Positions 6,846 to 13,557 of a stretch of 14,184 bases of DNA are shown here, in pieces. Position 1 is the stretch's first letter. The number at the start of each line of letters is the position of its first letter. Position numbers and translations under genes: made by a program. Source of the stretch: CAZXBB01 sp964638815 (lineage in GTDB: Bacteria; Planctomycetota; Phycisphaerae; Phycisphaerales; SM1A02); assembly GCA_964638815.1 (NCBI GenBank), contig CAZXBB010000288.1:1-14184 (forward strand). Direction: 5' to 3'. The notes beneath the pieces were generated by a model. The model did no database searches. It had not been told where the DNA came from and saw only the letters and a list, made by a program, of their open reading frames with translations.

Positions 6846-7898
6846 TCATTCGAACAGCGGGGTGCACCGCTCCACGCGCGCCCCCGCCGCGTCGCACACG
6901 GTGAAGGCCGGACGGCCACGCATCGACGCCGACCCGTAAAGGCCGTCCCTGCGCACGGCGTAGACGGTCGCGGCGAAATTCGGCTCGTTGTTCTCGTTCA
7001 GCAGCGCCGGCCGCTTCGTGTGCCCGGCGATCCAGCGCAGCACCTCGAGGCAGGCCTCGGTCGGGTCGTCGCCGCGACCCATGTGCTGGACGATCTGGAA
7101 CGCACCGCATGACTGGATCAGCGCCTCGCCGCGCCCCGTGGCCCCGGCGGCGCCGATCTCGTTGTCCACGAACATGCCGGCGCCGATGATCGGCGAGTCG
7201 CCGACGCGGCCGGGGATCTTGTAGCTCAGGCCGCTCGTCGTGGTGCACGCCCCGATGTTGCCGCCCGCGTCCACGGCCGCGCAGTGGATCGTGCCGTTGG
7301 TGAACGGGACGCCCTCGGGGTCGGCGGCTCCCGCCGCGTCAACCGGCGCCGCCACGGCCTGGTCGTCGTCCAGCCAGTCGTCGTTCGGGTTGAGGTTCCG
7401 CTTCCAGCGAAGCCAGGCACGACGCGCCTGCGGCGTGAGCATGTCCTGCTCCTCGAAGCCGTGCGCGACGGCGAAGCGTCGCGCGCCGTCACCGACGAGC
7501 AGGACGTGGTCGGTGCGCCGCATCACCTCGAGCGCAACCCTGGCGGGATTGCGGATGTTCTCGATCGCGGCGACGGCGCCCGCCTTGTGCGCCGGCCCGT
7601 CCATCACCGACGCGTCGAGCTGGACGACGCCGTCCTCGTTCGGCAGCCCCCCGTACCCGACGCTGGTCACGCTCGGATCGTCCTCGTAGAGCGTGACCCC
7701 TTCGACGACGGCATCCACCGGCCGCGCCCCCCGCGCGAGCTCCGCCATCGCGCGCTCGACCGGCCCGGTCCGTCCCGCCGAGCAGATGACGACCGGCCCC
7801 TCCGGCTGGGGAGCGATCTGGGCGCGGGAGCGGGTCGCGGCGAGCCCGGCGGCCGCGGCCCCCGCGGCAAGGAACGCGCGTCTGTCGATGCTGGTCAT
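6846..7898 (-). CDS. Tat-exported N4-(beta-N-acetylglucosaminyl)-L-asparaginase
   Basis: This is a 350-residue Ntn-hydrolase of the glycosylasparaginase family. The enzyme cleaves the GlcNAc-Asn bond of N-linked glycopeptides, releasing aspartate. An N-terminal twin-arginine signal is clear (DRRAFLAAGAAAAGLAA, residues 5-21). The alpha/beta autocleavage point is predicted before Thr203 in NGTIHCAAVD. The strongly conserved GLSYKIPGRVGDSPIIGAG (223-241) and GAAGATGRGE blocks follow. The residue before the nucleophile is Gly, not the Asp of the Flavobacterium enzyme, which also occurs in bacterial relatives as far as I recall. Maturation and activity are inferred. The gene is first in an operon with cstA, suggesting that it helps feed a transporter with products of glycopeptide breakdown. 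Isoaspartyl peptidase activity is an alternative, but the GRVGDSP block favours glycosylasparaginase. Confidence 0.9.
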   Translation of the reverse strand: MTSIDRRAFLAAGAAAAGLAATRSRAQIAPQPEGPVVICSAGRTGPVERAMAELARGARPVDAVVEGVTLYEDDPSVTSVGYGGLPNEDGVVQLDASVMDGPAHKAGAVAAIENIRNPARVALEVMRRTDHVLLVGDGARRFAVAHGFEEQDMLTPQARRAWLRWKRNLNPNDDWLDDDQAVAAPVDAAGAADPEGVPFTNGTIHCAAVDAGGNIGACTTTSGLSYKIPGRVGDSPIIGAGMFVDNEIGAAGATGRGEALIQSCGAFQIVQHMGRGDDPTEACLEVLRWIAGHTKRPALLNENNEPNFAATVYAVRRDGLYGSASMRGRPAFTVCDAAGARVERCTPLFE

Positions 7899-7904
7899 GC
7901 CTAC

Positions 7905-7932
7905 AGCGTAGCAGGAGACACCGCGGACCCAA
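7905..7932 (-). promoter_or_regulatory. Candidate promoter giving a nearly leaderless asparaginase mRNA
   Basis: On the minus strand TTGGGT (7927-7932) and TGCTACGCT (extended -10, with hexamer TACGCT at 7905-7910) are 16 bp apart. The -10 ends only 6 nt before the asparaginase ATG, so initiation 6-8 nt downstream would fall at or next to the start codon. No Shine-Dalgarno sequence is visible there, which agrees with a leaderless message. The motifs are degenerate, so this is a suggestion. Confidence 0.35.
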
Positions 7933-8008
7933 ACCGCGCCGGGACCAAGCGGCGGAACGCCGCCGGTCGCCCCCGGCCGGTCCCGAACGCGGGGTGCGAC
8001 GGTCGAAT

Positions 8009-8044
8009 CCTGCCGCCCCGCCTGCCGCCCCCCCTGCCGCCCCC
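8009..8044 (-). repeat. 12-bp tandem repeat, three copies, G-rich on the transcribed strand
   Basis: Three copies of CCTGCCGCCCC plus one base (G, C, C) occur at exactly 12-bp spacing in the 160-bp gap between the DUF2752 gene and the asparaginase gene. On the minus strand, the coding sense for both neighbours, they give G-runs of about 6, 7 and 4 bases, enough for a possible quadruplex if the seven-base run is split. The rest of this gap (7899-8058) holds only the candidate asparaginase promoter. Confidence 0.7.
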
Positions 8045-8058
8045 CGGCCTCTCACGTG

Positions 8059-8475
8059 TCACGCGTCGCGCGCCACGTCGCGCGCCACGACCCATGCCCA
8101 GTTGAGCACGAACAGCGCGCCCAGCGCGATCCACCGGACCGGCGTCATGCGCAGTTCGACGCGGCGCCCGAACCCGACGCGGGTCACGAGCCACGAGGCT
8201 CCCGCGATCAACCCGACGAAGACAAGCGGATTAAGGAGGAACGCGTCGAACACGTGGCCCCGGAGCGCCGCGAGCACGGCGCGCGTCCCGCCGCAGGTCG
8301 CGCACGGTACGCCGGTGACGCGGCGGAAGAGACAGAGCGGCGAGCCGCTGAAGCCGGAGCGGGCCTGCACGGCGGCCACGGCGACGACGCCGATCGCCCA
8401 GGCGGACATGACGCCGACCACCCTCGGCGCCAGGTCGAGCCGCCACGATGCGCGCGTCAGCGTGAAGGGCATCAC
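8059..8475 (-). CDS. DUF2752 family small membrane protein
   Basis: This is a 138-residue protein from GTG 8475, or 137 from the adjacent ATG 8472. The DUF2752 signature is present: LCLFRRVTGVPCATCGGTRA, with C-x-x-C-G-x-T-R at about residues 58-65, followed by ALRGHVFDAFLLNPLVF, which matches the family's AL-x-G-x-x-x-x-A-x-x-x-NP pattern. Three hydrophobic segments lie around residues 17-40, 75-97 and 110-127. The function of this family is not known; the CxxCG pair suggests metal or redox chemistry at the membrane, but that is a guess. The start is 4 nt after the stop of the DUF4190-like gene, a pairing that is common among such small membrane proteins. The last residues, ARDVARDA, come from an exact 12-bp duplication (8064-8087). 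Confidence 0.85.
   Translation of the reverse strand: MMPFTLTRASWRLDLAPRVVGVMSAWAIGVVAVAAVQARSGFSGSPLCLFRRVTGVPCATCGGTRAVLAALRGHVFDAFLLNPLVFVGLIAGASWLVTRVGFGRRVELRMTPVRWIALGALFVLNWAWVVARDVARDA
8064..8087 (-). repeat. Exact 12-bp tandem duplication at the end of the DUF2752 gene
   Basis: CGTCGCGCGCCA occurs twice in direct succession (8064-8075 and 8076-8087). It keeps the frame and makes the protein end in a repeated VARD unit. It looks like replication slippage in GC-rich DNA. Confidence 0.75.
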
Positions 8476-8479
8476 GCGG

Positions 8480-8797
8480 TCAGGGGTTCATGCCGCCGCT
8501 GGCGGCCGCCGCGAAGACGCCGAGCGCCAGCATGACCAGCACGACCGGGATCATGATGATCCACAGGATCACGCTGATCATCCCGACGATCTTCCCGGCC
8601 TGCGTCAGCCCCTGGCCCGCCGGGTCCATCTCGCCGTGCTCCATCGCGCGCAGGTCCCCGTTGCCCATGACCCAGGCGACGATGCCGAAGACGAAGCAGG
8701 TGACCCAGGAGAGGATGCCGAAGACCAGGATCAGGACACCGCGATGCGGTCGCAGGCCGGCGCCGGGCCCCGGAACGGAAGGTGGTGCCTGGGTCAT
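8480..8797 (-). CDS. DUF4190-like small two-helix membrane protein
   Basis: This is a 105-residue protein. ATG 8797 is chosen because AAGGAG (plus-strand 8805-8810) lies 7 nt upstream; the longer open frame upstream runs antisense to the aminotransferase gene and is rejected. The layout is a Pro/Gly-rich N-terminus (residues 1-18), helix one (VLILVFGILSWVTCFVFGIV, 21-40), the amphipathic loop MGNGDLRAMEHGEMDPAGQG, and helix two (IVGMISVILWIIMIPVVLVM, 70-89). The order helix, G-x-x-x-L-R-x-M, G-x-x-x-x-x-G-x-x-x-G-I-x-G-M-I is typical of DUF4190 or CCC-motif membrane proteins. No biochemical role is established. It is transcribed with the DUF2752 gene and faces away from the aminotransferase operon. 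Confidence 0.75.
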   Translation of the reverse strand: MTQAPPSVPGPGAGLRPHRGVLILVFGILSWVTCFVFGIVAWVMGNGDLRAMEHGEMDPAGQGLTQAGKIVGMISVILWIIMIPVVLVMLALGVFAAAASGGMNP

Positions 8798-8974
8798 GAG
8801 TGCTCTCCTTGCATGACGGGGGAATCGCCCGCCGGGGCGCCGACGCCGCTCGGGACTTCCCCCGTATCGGCACGACCTCGTCGGACCTTTGAATCGTTGG
8901 CCGCGCCACCTCGTTCGAAACAACCGGACCGTTCTTCCGAATGAGCTGCTTTCGCGTGGCAGCGGGCGATCGAT

Positions 8975-8980
8975 TATCAT
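8975..8980 (+). promoter_or_regulatory. Possible -10 element of the aminotransferase operon
   Basis: In the 229-bp divergent gap (8798-9026), CGATTATCAT is the clearest AT-containing island. TATCAT matches a -10 hexamer and lies 46 nt before ATG 9027. TTCGCG (8951-8956) could be a poor -35 with an 18-bp spacer. No other structure was seen in this gap apart from the ribosome sites of the two flanking genes. Confidence 0.35.
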
Positions 8981-9016
8981 CTCCGCGCGCCATCGCGTCG
9001 CGACAGGCCCCGCCCC

Positions 9017-9020
9017 GGAG
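9017..9020 (+). promoter_or_regulatory. Ribosome binding site deciding the aminotransferase start
   Basis: GGAG at 9017-9020 directly abuts an ATG at 9021 but is 6 nt from the ATG at 9027. The normal spacing favours 9027 as the true start. The open frame extends further upstream to 8889, but that part crosses the candidate promoter and has no family similarity. Confidence 0.6.
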
Positions 9021-9026
9021 ATGCCC

Positions 9027-10328
9027 ATGCCGCCTCCCTCCTCTCCCGGATCGTCCGCTCTCGGTGGCGTAGCCGGCACGCTGAAGCCTGCGCTGCTCGG
9101 CGGACCGCCGGCCGTGACGCTTCCGCAGGAAGACGCGCTGCGCTGGCCGATCATCACCGACGAGGACGAACGGGCCGTCTGCCGCGTACTCCGGTCGGGC
9201 GAGCTCTCGGTGAGCACGGAAGTCGCGGCGCTCGAGGACGACTTCCGGCAGCGCCTCGGCGTGCGGCACGTCATCGCCCACAACAACGGCACGGGCGCGA
9301 TCCACGCCGCCCTCCACGCTTTCGGGCTCGAGCCCGGTGACGAGGTGATCGTCCCCTCCGCGACGTGGTGGGCCAGCGTCATGCCGATCCTTCACCAGGG
9401 CGGCGTGCCGGTCTTCGCCGAGACTGAGCCCGATTGCATGGGGCTCGACCCCGCGGACGTCGAGGCGAAGATCACTGACCGGACGCGCGCGATCATCGTC
9501 GTTCATCTCTTCGGCATGCCGTCGCGAATGGACGAGCTGCTGGAGATCGCCCGCCGTCACGGTCTTCGCGTCCTCGAGGACGCCTCGCACGCGCACGGTG
9601 CGGTGTACCACGGAAGAAACATCGGCACGCTCGGCGACGCCGCCGTCTTCAGCATGCAGGCGAACAAGCTCGTGCCCTCCGCCGAGGGCGGCGTGCTCGT
9701 GACCGACGACGACGAGGTGATGACCCGTGTCGTCCGCTACGGGCACTACGAGCGGCTGCTGCCGATGAAGGACTCGCCCGAGCGGCGGTTCGCGGCCACC
9801 GGTTTCGGCATGAAGTTCCGCATGTCGCCGCTGAGCGCCGCCGTCGCCCGGGTGCAGCTCTCGCACCTCGACGAACGCAACGCCGAGCGCAACGCCAACT
9901 GCATCGCGCTGTCGCAGCGGCTCGAGGCCCTCGGCATCCGCACGTACACGGCGCCGCCCGGGGTCGATCGCGTGTACTTCGAGTTCCTCGTCAGCATCGA
10001 CGAGCGCGCCGCGGGGTTGAGCGCCGAGACGCTCGCCGCCGCACTCCAGGCCGAAGGCGCCCTCGCCGGCGCGCCCCGCTACCCGCTGCTCCACCAGCAG
10101 CCGGTCTTCACCGAGGGCACGTGGGCGCGCATCGCGCGTCTCGACGAATCCATCCGGCCGCTGCCGAGGTACGACAAGGCGGACCTCCCGCGCACGACCG
10201 CGGGCAACGCCTCGCTGCTGAAGCTGCCCGCGTTCCCGCGAGCGGACGAAGCGCTCATCGAGCAATATGCAACCGCGTTCGAGAAGGTCCTCGCCCACGC
10301 GGTCGAGCTCACCGGGGTCAGGGCATGA
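9027..10328 (+). CDS. DegT/DnrJ/EryC1/StrS family PLP-dependent aminotransferase
   Basis: This is a 433-residue fold-type I aminotransferase. The start after a GGAG ribosome site leaves a Pro/Ser-rich lead, then the family opening PALLGGPPAV (21-30). PLP-site features are visible: NNGTGAIHAAL (86-96) for phosphate binding, EDASHAHGA with Asp185 for the pyridine nitrogen, and SMQANKLVPSAEGG with Lys214 as the Schiff-base lysine. The LLGGPPA opening and general layout resemble the scyllo-inosose / AHBA-synthase-like branch of the family, which aminates keto-sugars or keto-cyclitols using glutamine or glutamate. That branch assignment is inference. It leads a run of genes and overlaps the acyltransferase by ATGA, so its amino product may later be acylated or attached to a lipid. 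No nucleotide-sugar genes are nearby to name the substrate. Confidence 0.9.
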   Translation: MPPPSSPGSSALGGVAGTLKPALLGGPPAVTLPQEDALRWPIITDEDERAVCRVLRSGELSVSTEVAALEDDFRQRLGVRHVIAHNNGTGAIHAALHAFGLEPGDEVIVPSATWWASVMPILHQGGVPVFAETEPDCMGLDPADVEAKITDRTRAIIVVHLFGMPSRMDELLEIARRHGLRVLEDASHAHGAVYHGRNIGTLGDAAVFSMQANKLVPSAEGGVLVTDDDEVMTRVVRYGHYERLLPMKDSPERRFAATGFGMKFRMSPLSAAVARVQLSHLDERNAERNANCIALSQRLEALGIRTYTAPPGVDRVYFEFLVSIDERAAGLSAETLAAALQAEGALAGAPRYPLLHQQPVFTEGTWARIARLDESIRPLPRYDKADLPRTTAGNASLLKLPAFPRADEALIEQYATAFEKVLAHAVELTGVRA

Positions 10329-11158
10329 GGCACCCGTCGTCCGCGGACCCGGATCGCGCCAAGGCACCCGACGTGCACGAGATCGAGCGACGCTTCAGGA
10401 CGCCCGCGGTGCGCGCGGTGCGCCCGCTCGTGCTCGGGGGCATCAAAGCGCTCGGGCTCGTCCGCGGCTACACGTGGCGGGCGGAGGGCCTGGCGACGCT
10501 CGACACGATCGATCTGCCGGTCATCTTCGCCGCGAACCATTGCAGTCATGCGGACACCGCGGCGATCCTCGGATCCCTGCCCGGACCGATCCGACGCCGC
10601 ACGTGCGTCGCGGCGGCACTCGACGTCTTCGGCCCGGCGTCCAACGGCGTCACGACGCTCAAGGGATTGCGACGCGAGTGTCTCCAGATCGTCGTCGCCG
10701 CGGGCTTCCACGCCTTCGCGTTCGACCGGCACGGGCCGCCTCACCGCTCGCTCCGCACCGCCGTCGATCTCGTGCGCAACGGCTGGAGTCTCCTGCTCTA
10801 CCCCGAGGGCACGCGCAGCCGCAACGGCGAGATCGGCCGCTTCAAGCCAGGCGTCGGCGTGCTCGCCCGCGCGACCGGGCGACCCGTCGTTCCGGTCCGC
10901 GTCGCGGGGGGCCGGAACGTGCTGCCGTGCGGCGCAACCATCCCCCGTGCGGGCGAGATCGTCACGTCGTTCGGGCCGTGGATCGCGCCGTTCGAAGGCG
11001 AATCGGCCCGCGAGTTCACCGCCCGCATCAGGACCGGAATCATCTCGCTCGAGCCGCGTCGCGAAGACGTCCACGGGATGGCGTCCTCCGTCGCCCCGTG
11101 CCCGAAGTTCGCGGCGGTGCCGCCGGCCGCGGCGGGCGACGTCAAGCGGTCCGCCTGA
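10325..11158 (+). CDS. PlsC-like 1-acylglycerol-3-phosphate O-acyltransferase family protein
   Basis: This is a 277-residue protein. The ATG overlaps the aminotransferase stop by four bases (ATGA). The PlsC/LPLAT fold is marked by the catalytic NHCSHADT (His72 and Asp77, H-x4-D) and YPEGTRSRNGEIGRFKPGVG (159-178, EGTR at 161-164), with PVVPVRVAGG (about 190-199) as the last motif. Family members transfer an acyl chain from acyl-ACP or acyl-CoA to lysophosphatidic acid or related lipids at the cytoplasmic membrane. There is no strong N-terminal membrane helix; the start is charged (DVHEIERRFRTP), so it may bind the membrane peripherally. Because it is joined to a sugar aminotransferase, it may acylate an amino-lipid or glycolipid and not be the housekeeping PlsC. 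The acceptor is unknown. Confidence 0.87.
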   Translation: MRHPSSADPDRAKAPDVHEIERRFRTPAVRAVRPLVLGGIKALGLVRGYTWRAEGLATLDTIDLPVIFAANHCSHADTAAILGSLPGPIRRRTCVAAALDVFGPASNGVTTLKGLRRECLQIVVAAGFHAFAFDRHGPPHRSLRTAVDLVRNGWSLLLYPEGTRSRNGEIGRFKPGVGVLARATGRPVVPVRVAGGRNVLPCGATIPRAGEIVTSFGPWIAPFEGESAREFTARIRTGIISLEPRREDVHGMASSVAPCPKFAAVPPAAAGDVKRSA

Positions 11159-11167
11159 GGTCGCGCG

Positions 11168-12514
11168 GTGTGCCCCTGGCTCCCCATCACCGTGCTCGGC
11201 GCCGCGTCCCCGGCCTCCGCCGGCTTCCTCGGCTGGCAGATCGCCGACGTCCCGATGCTGCTCATGCTGCCGGTACTGCTCGTGCTGAGCGGCTTCTTCT
11301 CCGGCTCCGAGACGGCGCTCTTCAGCCTGACGGAGGCCGAGCGCGTGTCATTCCGGGATCGGCACGCCATCGCGTATCGGGCCCTCGACGCACTGCTCGC
11401 CGACCAGCGAATGCTCCTGATCACGATCCTGCTCGGGAACATGACGGTGAACGTCCTGTACTTCGTGGTCACGTCCGTGCTGATGATGCACGCCACGGGC
11501 GGCGCGGTCACGAAGGCGATCGCGGGAATCGTGTTCCTGTTCGTCATCATCGCAGTCGGCGAGGTCGGCCCGAAGATGATCGCCAGCATCGCCCACGATC
11601 GATTCGCAGCCGTGGCCGCTCCGCTCCTCTACATCTTCCACCGCGCCATCGGCCCCATCCGGCTCATCCTGAGCCACCTGGTGATCGGTCCGCTGAGCCG
11701 TCTCACCGCCCCCGCCTCCGCGCCGCCGGGTCTCCATGACTCCGAGCTGCGCGCTCTGCTCGACGTGTCCGAGCGCAGCGGCGTCATCGACGGGGAGGAG
11801 CAGCGTCTGCTGCGGGAGGTGCTCGGCCTGCGCCGCATGAAGGTGCGCGACGTCATGACGCCGCGCGTGAACATGATCGCGCTGCCGGTTCCGGCCACGC
11901 GCGAGCAGGTCGCCGAGGTGACGCGCACACACCGGCTCGGGCGCATCCCGATCTACGGCGACAGCCTCGACGACATCGTCGGCATCCTCGACGTCAAGAA
12001 GTTCCTGCTCGATCCGGGCATCGATGCGATCACCGATCCGCGCGTGCTCAGGACGCCCGAGTACGTGCCGGACCTCGTGACGCTCGACCGGCTGCTCGAG
12101 CGTTTCCGCAGCCGCGACTCGCCGGTGGCGATCGTCGTCAACGAGTACGGCGGCACGGAAGGCGTCGTGGCGGCGGAGGACGTCGTCGAGGAGGTCGTCG
12201 GCGACATCGTCGGGCCCGACGAGACGCCGGCCGTTCCCCCGCGTCTGATCGGACTCGGCGCGTGGACCGTCAGCGGCGCGCTGGGTCTCCCGGCGTTCGC
12301 CGATGCCTTCAGCCTGAAGCTCCCCGACGCGGGCGCCGCGTCGATCGGCGTGCTCGTCGCGCAGATGCTCGGCCGGGCGCCCGAGGTCGGCGATTGCGTC
12401 GTGCTCGAGGGCCTCGAGCTCGAGGTCGCCGCCGTGGACCGGCGCCGGGTGAGCACCCTCGTGGTGCGTCTGCGCGAAGGCGGGGACGACGGCGGGCAGG
12501 AGGCGACGCCGTGA
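11168..12514 (+). CDS. CNNM/CorC (HlyC) family cation transporter, full-length
   Basis: This is a 448-residue protein from GTG 11168 with GAGG (11157-11160) 7 nt upstream; the next ATG, at 11255, would cut into the first helix region. It contains a CNNM (DUF21) membrane domain (about 30-180) with the diagnostic FFSGSETALFSLT (43-55) and GEVGPK (131-136). A CBS pair follows (about 225-345: VRDVMTPRVNMIALP, RIPIYGDSLDDIVGILDV, VVNEYGGTEGVVAAEDVVEE), then a C-terminal CorC_HlyC domain (about 363-437). CNNM/CorC proteins are membrane proteins for Mg2+ and related divalent cations, probably exporters, regulated by nucleotide binding at the CBS pair. The old name 'hemolysin' should not be taken to mean toxin. 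The gene follows the acyltransferase by 9 bp and overlaps a shorter paralogue. Confidence 0.93.
   Translation: MCPWLPITVLGAASPASAGFLGWQIADVPMLLMLPVLLVLSGFFSGSETALFSLTEAERVSFRDRHAIAYRALDALLADQRMLLITILLGNMTVNVLYFVVTSVLMMHATGGAVTKAIAGIVFLFVIIAVGEVGPKMIASIAHDRFAAVAAPLLYIFHRAIGPIRLILSHLVIGPLSRLTAPASAPPGLHDSELRALLDVSERSGVIDGEEQRLLREVLGLRRMKVRDVMTPRVNMIALPVPATREQVAEVTRTHRLGRIPIYGDSLDDIVGILDVKKFLLDPGIDAITDPRVLRTPEYVPDLVTLDRLLERFRSRDSPVAIVVNEYGGTEGVVAAEDVVEEVVGDIVGPDETPAVPPRLIGLGAWTVSGALGLPAFADAFSLKLPDAGAASIGVLVAQMLGRAPEVGDCVVLEGLELEVAAVDRRRVSTLVVRLREGGDDGGQEATP
12498..12503 (+). promoter_or_regulatory. Strong ribosome binding site for the second CNNM gene
   Basis: AGGAGG lies inside the 3' end of the first CNNM gene, 7 nt before GTG 12511. 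It fixes the start of the second gene at the GTGA overlap. Confidence 0.75.
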
Positions 12515-13497
12515 CATCCGTCGAGATGCTCGGGTTCCTGACGCTCGTCCTCGTCGGCTTCGCGCTGTCGGCGGTGTACTCGGGCCTCGAGACCGGGTTC
12601 TACACGATCAACCGCGTCCGCCTCACGGTGCTGGCGGCCGGCGGCGAGCGTTCGGCGATCCGGGTGCGGCAGATGGTCCAGGACGCGCCCCGCACGCTCG
12701 CGGTCATTCTCGTGGGGAACAACACCGCCAACTACCTCGCGACCTACGGGCTCGCCGAGCTCATGCACGAGACGGGACTCTCGGACTGGGGCCTCATCGC
12801 CGTCGAGGTCGCGGTCGTGACGCCGCTCCTCTTCGTCTTCGCCGAAACGCTTCCGAAGGACCTGTTCTGCACGCACACCGATCGGTGGACGTACTGGCTC
12901 TCCCCCGTCATCACGGTGTCGCGCGTCATGTTCACGATCACGCTGCTGATGCCGGGGGTCAGCCTCGTCACGTACGTCACCACCCGGCTGCTGCACGGCC
13001 ACGCGCGGGATCCGGTCACGGCCCGGCAGCGGATCAGCCAGCTTCTCCGCGAGGGCGTGGGGGCGGGCGTGCTCTCGCCGGCGCAGGCCGCGCTGACCGA
13101 CCGCGCGCTCACCCTGCGGACGCAGCGGGTCGATCGGGTCATGGTGCCCTGGCGCACGGTGGTGGCGCTGCCGCTCGGGGCCGGGGAGCGGGCCCGCGAG
13201 ACGCTGATCCGGCGCAACGCGTTCACCCGCTTCCCGGTGGTGGACGAGAACGGGCGCGTCCGCGGCATCTTTGCCTGGACCGATCTCGTCATCGGGCCGG
13301 GCCGCGCGACCGGCGACCTCATGCACGCCCACGTTGCCATGCCCCCCGGCACCCACGTGCTCACGGCGCTCGATGCGATGCGCCGGCAGCGGCAGCCGAT
13401 GGCCGTCGTCGAGGATCCCGCGACCGGCCGCCCGCTCGGCATCGTGACGATGAAAGACCTCGTCGAGCCGCTCACGGGCGAGCTCGCGGTCTGGTAG
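12511..13497 (+). CDS. Short CNNM-CBS paralogue lacking the CorC domain
   Basis: This is a 328-residue protein starting at GTG 12511 with AGGAGG upstream and a GTGA overlap. The CNNM membrane domain (about 5-165) is recognisable from VYSGLETGFYTINRVRL (22-38), VGNNTANYLATYG (68-80) and FAETLPKDLF (110-119), the counterpart of GEVGPK in the first protein. A reduced CBS pair follows (about 207-318: VDRVMVPWRTVVALP, RFPVVDENGRVRGIFAW, PLGIVTMKDLVEPLTGEL). The protein ends there, so the CorC_HlyC domain is missing, and the NEYGGTEG loop of the first paralogue is replaced by EDPATGRPLG. It is intact, with no sign of frameshift. It probably forms a homo- or heterodimer with the first protein in divalent cation transport or its control; the pairing is inferred from translational coupling. 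Confidence 0.9.
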   Translation: MTSVEMLGFLTLVLVGFALSAVYSGLETGFYTINRVRLTVLAAGGERSAIRVRQMVQDAPRTLAVILVGNNTANYLATYGLAELMHETGLSDWGLIAVEVAVVTPLLFVFAETLPKDLFCTHTDRWTYWLSPVITVSRVMFTITLLMPGVSLVTYVTTRLLHGHARDPVTARQRISQLLREGVGAGVLSPAQAALTDRALTLRTQRVDRVMVPWRTVVALPLGAGERARETLIRRNAFTRFPVVDENGRVRGIFAWTDLVIGPGRATGDLMHAHVAMPPGTHVLTALDAMRRQRQPMAVVEDPATGRPLGIVTMKDLVEPLTGELAVW

Positions 13498-13529
13498 GCG
13501 TGACTGGACCTCCGCCGATTCCTGCCCGA

Positions 13530-13535
13530 TATGAT
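13530..13535 (+). promoter_or_regulatory. Likely -10 element of the redoxin gene
   Basis: TATGAT is a good -10 match and falls 22 nt before the proposed TTG start. It contains the ATG codons at 13531 and 13534 that a gene caller would prefer, so if it is a promoter those codons are not translation starts. No convincing -35 is visible. Confidence 0.45.
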
Positions 13536-13546
13536 GGCGGGTGACC

Positions 13547-13551
13547 GGAGG
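13547..13551 (+). promoter_or_regulatory. Ribosome binding site deciding the TTG start of the redoxin gene
   Basis: GGAGG lies 6 nt before TTG 13558. It is downstream of both in-frame ATG codons (13531, 13534), so it cannot serve them. Confidence 0.7.
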
Positions 13552-13557
13552 AAGACG

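Noticed and set aside
5468..6904. A 478-codon plus-strand open frame across cstA
   Set aside because: The translation is almost entirely Glu/Arg/Asp/His-rich without structure, mirroring the codon pattern of the membrane protein on the other strand.
6836..6919. N-terminal extension of CstA
   Set aside because: It would overlap the end of the asparaginase gene, and its 28 residues are charged and unlike the family; MNILLVV is a typical first helix.
8889..9026. N-terminal extension of the aminotransferase
   Set aside because: The frame is open but has no ribosome site at its start, covers the candidate promoter and lacks family similarity; the GGAG at 9017 supports the start at 9027.
8472..10367. 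A 631-codon open frame on the minus strand
   Set aside because: It is antisense to the aminotransferase gene and shares the region of the DUF4190-like gene in a different frame. No family motif was seen.
11168..13497. Hemolysin function of the two CNNM genes
   Set aside because: The name comes from old annotations of HlyC/CorC-like proteins; the domains visible here (CNNM, CBS, CorC) point to divalent cation transport.
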